From an uncultured Alistipes sp. (GTDB taxonomy: Bacteria; Bacteroidota; Bacteroidia; Bacteroidales; Rikenellaceae): 11,887 nt of DNA. The first letter of the stretch is position 1. Every line of letters starts with the position of its first letter. Shown here in pieces: positions 5,926-11,887 of the stretch. The position numbers and the translations under genes are program-made. The DNA is taken from assembly GCA_900770585.1 (NCBI GenBank), contig CAAGKW010000356.1, forward strand, positions 1 to 11,887, written 5' to 3'. Below the pieces are notes generated by a model. That model searched no databases. It saw only the letters and a program-made list of their open reading frames with translations, and was not told the origin of the DNA.

Positions 5926-5947
5926 GGCTGTTTCGATCGAAACAGCC
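5926..5947. repeat. 22-bp perfect palindrome next to copy 1
   Basis: The half-site GGCTGTTTCGA is followed directly by its reverse complement, giving a perfect 22-bp palindrome that abuts the branched stem-loop. It lies 8 bp beyond the stop codon of the connector-like gene. It may be an RNA hairpin at the end of that gene or a dimeric protein binding site. Confidence 0.7.
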
Positions 5948-5955
5948 ATAAACTA

Positions 5956-6432
5956 TCACACTACCACTCCGCCGTCGATTCGGCAACGACGCCAGATGTT
6001 CATTCGCGGGTCGTATTCGGGGTAGCGGTCGGGGGCCGATTCGATTCGCGCGACGGCCTTGCGCAGGAGCGTTGTGGCCTGAGCGAGGGTCGAGCGACGC
6101 AGCGAGCGCAGTTCGTTCTCGGTGGCGGCATCGAGATATTGGTTACCGCTTTTGACCACACCTGCTGCACTCGTGCGCAGGGCGAGGGCGGGCATCATCA
6201 ACGCGCGGGTGTAGAGTGCCAGGGCGGGGCAGACCCACTTGTCGGCCAGATCGGCATAGTCGCCGCGGAGCAATGCCTCGATCATCGCCTCGCCCAGAAT
6301 CGGAACGATAAATCGCTCCTGCGCACAGGCGATAGTGAGCGGATTGATGTCGTCGGTGGTGATGTGGTCGAGCGGCGCAAAGGCCATCGAGGCGACCTCT
6401 TCGGGTGAAATCAGATTTTCCATAGCGTTCAT
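5956..6432 (-). CDS. Small phage protein, possible head-tail connector
   Basis: 158 residues, mostly predicted helix, following the portal gene directly: the portal stop TAA is immediately followed by this ATG. A second in-frame ATG lies three codons in (6423) and could be the true start. Recognisable stretches are INPLTIACAQERFIVPILG (29-47) and an Ala/Leu-rich helical region with ELRSLRRSTLAQATTLLRKAV (107-127). Size, helical make-up and position next to the portal fit the small head-tail connector or adaptor proteins of HK97-like phages, and Bacteroidales prophages often have such an uncharacterised protein (possibly DUF6712) here. I do not recognise a catalytic motif. The call is mainly from context. 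Confidence 0.45.
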   Translation of the reverse strand: MNAMENLISPEEVASMAFAPLDHITTDDINPLTIACAQERFIVPILGEAMIEALLRGDYADLADKWVCPALALYTRALMMPALALRTSAAGVVKSGNQYLDAATENELRSLRRSTLAQATTLLRKAVARIESAPDRYPEYDPRMNIWRRCRIDGGVVV

Positions 6433-7647
6433 TTAGTCGATGTTACGAAGGTTGTACTTGGTGATCTGCGCCAGGAAGGGCTGCTGGTCCTCGGCCTCCG
6501 GATCGTAGTCCAGACCGTCGGCCTTGCGAGCCTCCCAGACACGCATATAGAGCGGTTTGGCCTTGGTCGGCGGGCGGTTGACGATCTGCAACGACGAGGT
6601 GTCAAGCCCCAAAATCGAGCGCATCAACTCCTCGATCGGCTCCATCAGTTCGGCCTGCTCGGCCAGAATGACGGTGTTGAGCGCGATCTCGTACTCGTGC
6701 AGTATACGGTCGGCATTGAATCCCGACGAGTAGTCCAGACCACTCAGCGCGCGGAACCACGAGTGTGCCACCACGATGTCGCTCGTAGCCTGCGAGTGGA
6801 GGTCGGTCCAGTCGCCGTCGTTGGCCGAGCCGATGGGGATAAATCGCGAGTTGTCGTCGCCTGCGCCGTCGCGGATCACGAACATCACCTGCCCGGGCGA
6901 GCCCGCAAAGCGACGCTCGGCACGACGCACCAGATCGTAGGCGGCCTGCTCGTTGTCGATGTCGGCATCGAGCATCATCACGCCCGAGAGCTGGAACGAA
7001 TTGTCCAATCGCGAGATGTTCCAACGGTCTGTTTTGTAGGCGATTGCCGACACGTTCATACCCGCGATGTAGGGCGGCACGCCATAGTGCGAGAACATCG
7101 GCTCGTAGTCCTTGTAGTGGATCATCGCGCGGTGCAGACCCTCCGAATCGACCTCAAACGCAGGATAGAGAGCCTCCGAACGCGCCTCGGCGAGCTTGAA
7201 GTGGGCCCAATCGTGGTGCAATAACACGTGCTGGTTGTCGCGCGCCAGACGGCAGTGCGAGGCGTCGTGGTGGTAGAGCGCCAGAAACGTGTGGTCGGCA
7301 TCGGTCACCACCTCCAAGAAGGCGTTGCCGAACAGCGACTTGTCGAAAGCCAGGCGGTTGAGCGTCTGACGCAGTGTGTCGCCCGCGCCATTGACGTGCT
7401 CGACAAACGAGCCGAGCAGACGATTCGAGTGGTCGTAGTTGAATCCCTTGCCCGAGATGTAGTCGGCCTTGTCGTTGATGATTCGGCGGTGGGTTGTCGA
7501 GCGGCGCGACATCAGCGCAAGAGCCTCGGGGAGCAGGTTGTCGTCGCCCCAACGCCAGAATTTGTCGCTCACGCAACGTGTGGCACGAGCAGCGTAAGGG
7601 TCGGGCGTCGAGGCCGCAGCCAGAATTTTGGTTGGTTTATTGCTCAT
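6433..7647 (-). CDS. Phage portal protein
   Basis: 404 residues from ATG 7647 (MSNKPTKIL). The N-terminal part has KFWRWGDDNLLPEAL (29-43) and RRIINDKADYISGKGF (54-69). The C-terminal part has SGFNADRILHEYEIALNTVI (308-327) followed by the helix QAELMEPIEELM. These are hallmarks of the portal proteins of Bacteroidales HK97-like prophages: the dodecameric ring at the capsid vertex through which DNA is packaged and ejected. The frame continues upstream to 7704, but that would overlap the preceding gene, while ATG 7647 sits 17 bp after its stop with an A-rich leader. Unusually, the portal lies downstream of the capsid gene; in most HK97-like phages it comes before the protease and capsid. The length is normal for the family. 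Confidence 0.8.
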   Translation of the reverse strand: MSNKPTKILAAASTPDPYAARATRCVSDKFWRWGDDNLLPEALALMSRRSTTHRRIINDKADYISGKGFNYDHSNRLLGSFVEHVNGAGDTLRQTLNRLAFDKSLFGNAFLEVVTDADHTFLALYHHDASHCRLARDNQHVLLHHDWAHFKLAEARSEALYPAFEVDSEGLHRAMIHYKDYEPMFSHYGVPPYIAGMNVSAIAYKTDRWNISRLDNSFQLSGVMMLDADIDNEQAAYDLVRRAERRFAGSPGQVMFVIRDGAGDDNSRFIPIGSANDGDWTDLHSQATSDIVVAHSWFRALSGLDYSSGFNADRILHEYEIALNTVILAEQAELMEPIEELMRSILGLDTSSLQIVNRPPTKAKPLYMRVWEARKADGLDYDPEAEDQQPFLAQITKYNLRNID

Positions 7648-7664
7648 AGTTTTTCGATTGATTA

Positions 7665-8168
7665 TTAATTGATTAGAACGGGCGCAAGGCTCTCGGTGTA
7701 ACATTCGAGCATAATGTACGACACGGGGCGTTCGTCGCGTTCGGCCTCGACCGAGTGGCGCGAGGAGCCCATTCGCAACGCCTGCTCGTAGCCCAGCAGG
7801 GGCGACACCCCGACCAACAATTCCAAACCCGTGTTGAGCTTTACGCGGGCGACCAGACCGCCCAATCGGGTGGCCTCGTTGAGCGAGTCGATGAACGAGG
7901 CGGTATCCTCGCGTGCGGGCAGTTCGAAACGCAGGGCGTGATAGACCTCGGTCATACCGTTGCTGACGGTCGCGGTCTGGATGTAGGAGCCCGAGCCGGG
8001 AATGAAATTGACGCGCACGAAGTGGTCGTTACCAACTGTTTGCGGTTGCGAGCAACGCGTTTTCGAGCTGTCGAATGTAGGCAGAGCCAGCTGTCGCGCC
8101 TCGATCAGTTCAATGGTGGCGACTCCCCCGACAAGGGAGCCGCACACACGGTTGAAACTTTCGATCAT
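7665..8168 (-). CDS. Uncharacterised phage head-module protein
   Basis: 167 residues starting MIESFNRVCGS, two bases after the capsid stop. I cannot name the family with confidence. It appears to be a mixed beta-rich protein with no membrane segment or signal peptide. Visible stretches are VGNDHFVRVNFIPGSGSY (about 46-63) and a C-terminal part with LNTGLELLVGVSPLLGYEQALRMGSS (about 111-136), somewhat like short uncharacterised proteins found in other Bacteroides prophages. Its position between the capsid and portal genes suggests a head part such as a decoration, stopper or neck protein. A tail role is possible. The function is unassigned. Confidence 0.75.
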   Translation of the reverse strand: MIESFNRVCGSLVGGVATIELIEARQLALPTFDSSKTRCSQPQTVGNDHFVRVNFIPGSGSYIQTATVSNGMTEVYHALRFELPAREDTASFIDSLNEATRLGGLVARVKLNTGLELLVGVSPLLGYEQALRMGSSRHSVEAERDERPVSYIMLECYTESLAPVLIN

Positions 8169-8170
8169 AG

Positions 8171-9148
8171 CTACTCGATGTGAGCATACGACATCAACTC
8201 AGGCAGCAGGTAGTCGCAGCCGGCCATAAATACGGCACGCTGACGGTTCTCCATCTGGTCGGGGTTGTACCACATACGGATCTCGGTACCAGGGAAATCC
8301 GAGGTGTTTACGGCCAGAGCCAAGTTGCGGCGGTCGGTCAGAATGATGAACGATTTGGGCAGGTCGTTGATCTGCTGCGTGTACTTGCCCAGCTGCAAGT
8401 CGATCACCGGAATACCGCGCATCGACAGACCGGTGCGACCCGCCTGCTTAGCCTCGTAAGCGGCGTCGAGCACCACGTTGTCGAGCGAATTTTCGTAGGC
8501 GGCATAGATATCCGAGGTGCAGAAGAATGCCAGCTGACCCTCCGACTTCAATGCGCGCAACTCCTCGGGAGCGTCGGCCAGCATCTGGCGCAACGTAGCC
8601 TCGACAAAGCCCTCGATTGCCAACTCGCTGGCCTCGTAGGTCGAGTAGGTCATCTCCTCGCGGTCGGCGTGAATGGCTTTGAGCAGACCGTTGAAGGTGC
8701 TCAGCGAGCCATTGGCGCGCTCGGTGTTGCCGAGCCACATCGTTGCGCGGATACTCTCGGCGATGGCCTGACGGAACAACTCGGTCTCGGCAGCCTCCAA
8801 CTCGGTTCCCGACAGGTCGTCCATATTGACGTCGGCGCGGTTGGTGATCAGCTCGTAGACCATCGAGAAGTAGTCGGCCGCCGAGTATGCGATTTCGGCC
8901 TTGACCTTGCTCATATCGATCGACTTCTGGTAGCGGTCGGCGGCCTTCGAGCCGTTCCAGCCTGCGCCATAGGGCTGCAAGATGTCGCCACTGCGACGCC
9001 AGAAGTTGAGGGTGGTGGGCACGGGCATATTGTACATCACCTTGATGCCCAGATCGAGGGCGTCGGGACCGGTCAGCATAGGACGGAAAAAGATGGTTTC
9101 GAGCTCACGACCCGAATAGGTCTTGGGGTTTTCGATCAGTTTACTCAT
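8171..9148 (-). CDS. Major capsid protein (HK97 fold, probable)
   Basis: 325 residues beginning MSKLIENPKTYSGRELETIF. The acidic helical region around 75-175 and the C-terminal MWYNPDQMENRQRAVFMAGCDYLLPEL (292-318) are typical of the capsid proteins of Bacteroidales prophages; the C-terminal stretch resembles the P-domain end of the HK97 fold. The protein follows a ClpP-like protease, as expected for an HK97-like head. The ATG at 9148 is preceded on its strand by a strikingly A/C-rich, purine-poor leader (about 9149-9175) free of Shine-Dalgarno sequence, as in strongly translated Bacteroidota genes. A 213-bp gap separates it from the protease gene and carries the second branched stem-loop, so it may be expressed at a level different from the genes before it. 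Codon use is the same as its neighbours. Confidence 0.8.
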   Translation of the reverse strand: MSKLIENPKTYSGRELETIFFRPMLTGPDALDLGIKVMYNMPVPTTLNFWRRSGDILQPYGAGWNGSKAADRYQKSIDMSKVKAEIAYSAADYFSMVYELITNRADVNMDDLSGTELEAAETELFRQAIAESIRATMWLGNTERANGSLSTFNGLLKAIHADREEMTYSTYEASELAIEGFVEATLRQMLADAPEELRALKSEGQLAFFCTSDIYAAYENSLDNVVLDAAYEAKQAGRTGLSMRGIPVIDLQLGKYTQQINDLPKSFIILTDRRNLALAVNTSDFPGTEIRMWYNPDQMENRQRAVFMAGCDYLLPELMSYAHIE

Positions 9149-9259
9149 AATGGTTTTTGTGGTTTTTGGTTGGTTAATAAAATGGAATTAATTGAGGTGT
9201 GTGGACTGTTGTCAATTGGGGTGAGAGTGGCGACTTCCCTTTTGGATTCAATTAGAGCG

Positions 9260-9306
9260 ACCTTCGCGGGCTGGGGCGGTCGCCCGAAGGGCGAGCCCGC
9301 GAAGGT
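9260..9306 (-). repeat. Branched stem-loop element, copy 2 (upstream of capsid gene)
   Basis: A 13-bp perfect outer stem (9260-9272 with 9294-9306) encloses an unpaired GGGGCGG (9273-9279) and an inner hairpin TCGCCC-GAA-GGGCGA (9280-9294; A9294 is shared). Compared with copy 1 the outer stem differs at three positions and the inner stem has one additional pair, and every change is matched on the opposite arm. It lies 111 nt upstream of the capsid start codon. There is no T-run. Confidence 0.75.
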
Positions 9307-9309
9307 GGA

Positions 9310-9326
9310 CGATTTCAAAGAAATCG
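9310..9326. repeat. Companion hairpin next to copy 2
   Basis: CGATTTC (9310-9316) pairs with GAAATCG (9320-9326) around an AAA loop, three bases beyond the branched stem-loop. It occupies the same relative place as the 22-bp palindrome of copy 1 and shares the TTTC...GAAA core. Confidence 0.6.
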
Positions 9327-9361
9327 CACATAATAATTTTGAATTTTGCTTTTTGAATTTC

Positions 9362-10231
9362 TTAGAACTTTGCTTCACGCATAGCGTCGGCGTCGCGCGA
9401 GTATGAGGCGGCATTTGCGGGCTCCGCAGCCTCACGGTCCGAGGGGTCTTCGGCCGATTGGATCGAGGTGGGCTGGGCACGCTCCTGACCGCGACGCAGG
9501 GCCTCGACAGCGGCCGATGAACGAGCCTCGACGGCTGCGGTTTCGATGTCGAGCACCGCGCGGGGCATAGGCTCGTCGGCCGTGGGGCGCAGAATCGACA
9601 TCAATCGCTCGGCGGCGTCGGCAATGCGAGCCTTCATTGTGCGGCGTGTAGCTCCCGAGTCGATGATCCGATCGACCAGACCCGCATCGAGCGCCTCGGC
9701 AGGGGTGAGCCAGCGACCGTTGCCGCCATTTTCGTTCATCAGGGCGACGATCTGCTCCACCTCGCGACCGCTGCGTGACGAGTAGATCGCGGCCAGACGT
9801 TCGTCGGTTTTGGTGAGCAGGTCGAGGCTCTGTTGCAGATCTACGGCGTTGCCTTCGGTCGAGCTGACCGAGCGGTGGATCAGATAGAGCGCACCCGACA
9901 TAATCTCGCGACAACCCTCTGAGGCGGCTTGTGCGATGATCGTAGCGGCCGAGGCGGTGTAGCCGTGACAGCGCGTAACAACCTGAGTGTCAAGAGCGCA
10001 GAGTGCGTCATAGATCAGCAGTGCGTCGGCTACGTTACCGCCCGTCGAGCGGATGTTGACGGTGATCTGGTCGACGTCGAGCGCGCGAATTTCATCGAGT
10101 GCGCGGTTGAAAGCCTCGTAGGTTGCAACGCTGCGCGAGTCGGCTGTGGCGGGGGCGACGCCGATCGTACCTTCGATGTCGATCACAGCCGTGCGGTCGG
10201 CCGAGCAACGAATTTCGATAGAGTTTTTCAT
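9362..10231 (-). CDS. ClpP-like head maturation protease
   Basis: 289 residues. Residues 14-190 form a ClpP/S49-type fold: strand TAVIDIEGTIG, RSTGGNVADALLIYDAL (61-77), the nucleophile region HGYTASAATIIAQA with Ser94, and YLIHRS with His119. The end of the fold is WLTPAEALDAGLVDRI (174-189). The Ser and His of the triad are clear; the third residue is not, as the usual Asp region reads NENGGNGRW. Such phage proteases cleave the scaffold and capsid N-termini during head assembly. About 100 residues follow the fold (190-289), charged and Ala/Glu/Arg-rich, probably disordered, ending AMREAKF. No separate scaffold gene lies before the capsid, so this tail may serve as one (inference). The start overlaps the stop of the small upstream gene by ATGA. 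Confidence 0.82.
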   Translation of the reverse strand: MKNSIEIRCSADRTAVIDIEGTIGVAPATADSRSVATYEAFNRALDEIRALDVDQITVNIRSTGGNVADALLIYDALCALDTQVVTRCHGYTASAATIIAQAASEGCREIMSGALYLIHRSVSSTEGNAVDLQQSLDLLTKTDERLAAIYSSRSGREVEQIVALMNENGGNGRWLTPAEALDAGLVDRIIDSGATRRTMKARIADAAERLMSILRPTADEPMPRAVLDIETAAVEARSSAAVEALRRGQERAQPTSIQSAEDPSDREAAEPANAASYSRDADAMREAKF

Positions 10232-10512
10232 TTCTGTAATTGTTTGATAGTTTGTTGATTAAAGGTGTCATAGACGGCACGGCAGGCGGTCGAATAGGAG
10301 CAACCGAAGTCGATTGCGGCCTGCTCCAATGCCTCGGTTTTGGCGCGTCCGCGGGTGACCTGCTCATCGACGTAGAGGGCTAAGGCGAGGGCGCGCAGGC
10401 GGGAGGTGTCGAGCAGGTTGGCGCGGATCAGGCGGTCGGCAATGCGACGTGCGCGAACGGGCGGACAGAGGTCGCGCAGGAGGCGTTCGAAGGGACGGGT
10501 ATCAATGGCCAT
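10228..10512 (-). CDS. Small helix-turn-helix-like phage protein
   Basis: 94 residues from ATG 10512 (MAIDTRPFERLLRDL). The whole protein looks helical and basic. Residues about 61-85 (ALEQAAIDFGCSYSTACRAVY) read like a helix-turn-helix, with a glycine at the turn and a Ser/Thr/Arg-rich second helix. It could be a small DNA-binding protein, although a short helical morphogenesis protein is also possible. The frame is open upstream to 10743 but that region is the tail gene in another frame; ATG 10512 is 13 bp after the tail gene stop. Its TGA overlaps the protease start as ATGA. It would be unusual for a regulator to sit between tail and head genes in a late operon. Confidence 0.6.
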   Translation of the reverse strand: MAIDTRPFERLLRDLCPPVRARRIADRLIRANLLDTSRLRALALALYVDEQVTRGRAKTEALEQAAIDFGCSYSTACRAVYDTFNQQTIKQLQK

Positions 10513-10525
10513 AAACGATTGATTT

Positions 10526-11887
10526 TTAGACGAGTTGAACAAATCGACAACGTGCCACGTGCTCCTCTTCGCTCCACTCCTCGATCGACTCCAGGCGGTA
10601 GATTCCCTCCTCGCCGCCGATGGTGAGTCGGAATACCGAGCGGAGGTCGCGACCTGCGGGGTCGGTGGCGACGATGGGCAGCAGGTCGGTGGCCGAGAGC
10701 TGCAACGAGAGAACCACGCGTCGAGCCGAGTTAAGCTCCTCATAATGAGCGTCGAAGTAGCGGTGCAGACCCTGCTCTCCGTCGCGATCTTCGAAACATA
10801 ACGACCCCTCGGCAGAGTGGAATGCCGCGTGCGGATAGCTCACCGCCGTCAGTCCCCAGCGCTCCTCATCGGGCAGGTATTTGATGCCATTGTAGAGCAG
10901 GATTTTGGTCGGGAAGTTGAGCTGACCCTCCTGGTCTGCGTCGCGGTCGCCCACCTGTGGCAACGAAACCGAAGGCGCGAGCGCGAAGATCTCGGTGGCG
11001 TTGATCGTGGGCGCAAAGAGGGGGTTGCAGGCGTCGCGTGTGCCCTCGTCGGCCAGCTTCGAGCCTACCTCGCCGACCCACTCGCCAAAGCGGTCGTCGT
11101 GCTGTTGGTTGTATCGGGCGACGGCTCCGTCACCGGTAATGTAGCGGTGTCGGGTGGCCTCGTCGCTCCCCGCAGCGGCCTGCTCCACGAGTATCGGTTG
11201 CGAGTGAACGATGCGGTCGCTCCAATCGATAACGCTCTCACGATCAATCATATCGGCAGCCGATTCGATATAGACTTTTCGCTCCACGGGGTCGGTATAG
11301 AAGCGCAGGTTGAACATCTGGGCGAGTGCTTCGAGCAGGTCGACCTGACGCATATCGTGATGCAGTATGTCGCTCAGCGTGAAGGTCGATCCGAGCGCGG
11401 GATTGGGTTGGAACGAGGGGTAGACGCGGGTCGAGGCGTAGAGAGTCATCGACTGACCGGCCGCGGCACCATCGAAGATAATTTTGCGGAATTCGTAGGG
11501 CTCCGAGGCCGAGATTTCGCGCGGGGCGGTGGCTACGGTCACCTCGACTTCGGTCTGCCCCGTCATCTCGACATAGCCGGCATAGAGTGCCCAATCGTTG
11601 GGATAGGGCTGATAGACCGTCGCACCCGCAGGTCGATACAAAAGTAGTGGCTCATAGGGAGTTACGGCGGTCGGGATCGTAAACAGAGCGTTGTCCGAGG
11701 AGAACTCGACAGCCACCTGTTGGCTGGTTGTCGAGCCGCGTTGAGCCAGGTACATCAGTCGGTAGCTCGTTCCTGCGCGGTGGTTGAAGGCCACGCAGCG
11801 GTACTCCATTCCTGCACGCAACGAGAGTCGATGGTCGACAAAGCGGTTTGCCAGCGCAAATTTGTAGCAGTTCTCGGGGTCGAGCCA
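10526..11887 (-). CDS. Phage tail hub / tail-tip-associated protein (5' partial)
   Basis: 453 residues are visible; the frame stays open to the right window edge, so the N-terminus is missing. A TTG at 11821 could be mistaken for a start, but coding continues upstream of it (CYKFALANRFVDHRLSL). The most informative stretch is FTLSDILHHDMRQVDLLEALAQMFNLRFYTDPVERKVYIES, which resembles tail-hub/tail-lysin N-terminal regions of siphophages and the equivalent proteins of Bacteroides prophages: a recruited domain with LLxAxAxMFNLxFYTD. The C-terminus (FRLTIGGEEGIYRLESIEEWSEEEHVARCRFVQLV) is beta-rich. It probably forms the ring at the tail tip that opens the cell envelope. No hydrolase motif is visible in this part. 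Its place upstream of the head genes is unusual. Confidence 0.6.
   Translation of the reverse strand, partial: WLDPENCYKFALANRFVDHRLSLRAGMEYRCVAFNHRAGTSYRLMYLAQRGSTTSQQVAVEFSSDNALFTIPTAVTPYEPLLLYRPAGATVYQPYPNDWALYAGYVEMTGQTEVEVTVATAPREISASEPYEFRKIIFDGAAAGQSMTLYASTRVYPSFQPNPALGSTFTLSDILHHDMRQVDLLEALAQMFNLRFYTDPVERKVYIESAADMIDRESVIDWSDRIVHSQPILVEQAAAGSDEATRHRYITGDGAVARYNQQHDDRFGEWVGEVGSKLADEGTRDACNPLFAPTINATEIFALAPSVSLPQVGDRDADQEGQLNFPTKILLYNGIKYLPDEERWGLTAVSYPHAAFHSAEGSLCFEDRDGEQGLHRYFDAHYEELNSARRVVLSLQLSATDLLPIVATDPAGRDLRSVFRLTIGGEEGIYRLESIEEWSEEEHVARCRFVQLV

Larger units (their letters stand above)
9149..9361. other. Intergenic gap between protease and capsid genes
   Basis: This 213-bp gap is AT-rich at both ends and holds the branched stem-loop (9260-9306) and its companion hairpin. 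No TAnnTTTG element with a matching upstream TTTG is visible on the minus strand, so a phage-type or processed transcript is as likely as a host-type promoter for the capsid gene. Confidence 0.5.

Noticed and set aside
9334..9341. TAATTTTG on the plus strand as a promoter -7 element.
   Set aside because: No TTTG at the proper distance, and it would only drive transcription antisense to the protease gene.
8180..9406. A 408-aa plus-strand open frame opposite the capsid gene.
   Set aside because: It mirrors the capsid gene and crosses the hairpin gap; the composition is that of an antisense shadow and it has no promoter or recognisable motif.
1..11887. CRISPR arrays, tRNA or rRNA genes, insertion sequences and toxin-antitoxin or defence genes.
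   Set aside because: I looked for regular spaced repeats, cloverleaf-like segments, transposase motifs and typical defence domains and saw none in the window.

Overview
The window looks like a chromosomal segment of a fairly GC-rich member of the Bacteroidales (Alistipes or a relative is my best guess; this is inference). The reasons are intergenic TTTG-N19/20-TAnnTTTG promoters typical of Bacteroidota, A-rich leaders instead of Shine-Dalgarno sequences, an EF-G paralogue of the Bacteroidota EF-G2 type, and phage genes resembling those of Bacteroides and Alistipes prophages.

Left part (1-4895), host genes. The first gene is the N-terminal part of an AraC-family regulator, leaving the window on the left; a good promoter and a hairpin-containing leader lie upstream of it. 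A 425-bp non-coding stretch follows. Then a membrane-anchored LytTR-type DNA-binding protein (minus) and an SGNH/GDSL hydrolase (plus) diverge from a shared intergenic region that holds a promoter for each and a 10-bp perfect inverted repeat between them. The hydrolase ends at an intrinsic terminator. Next comes a 717-aa EF-G paralogue whose GTPase-centre residues are altered (Ser where canonical EF-G has the catalytic His), with a domain IV insertion. It also ends at an intrinsic terminator.

Right part (4962-11887), prophage. Eight genes on the minus strand read as one late operon, transcribed from right to left: tail hub-like protein (5' end outside the window), a small helix-turn-helix-like protein, ClpP-like head maturation protease, major capsid protein, a 167-aa unknown, portal, a small connector-like protein, holin, and a P5-like endolysin. 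That is nine coding regions including the partial tail gene. Several neighbours overlap by ATGA or abut within a few bases. The operon converges on the EF-G terminator, so the left prophage edge should lie in or close to 4896-4961. Terminase, most tail genes, the integrase or transposase and the lysogeny region are not in the window.

Two intergenic gaps inside the phage operon (upstream of the capsid gene and upstream of the holin gene) carry the same branched stem-loop. The inner core is conserved while the outer stem has changed on both arms in step, and each copy is followed by a second hairpin. This covarying repeated structure and the altered EF-G are the two observations most worth following up.
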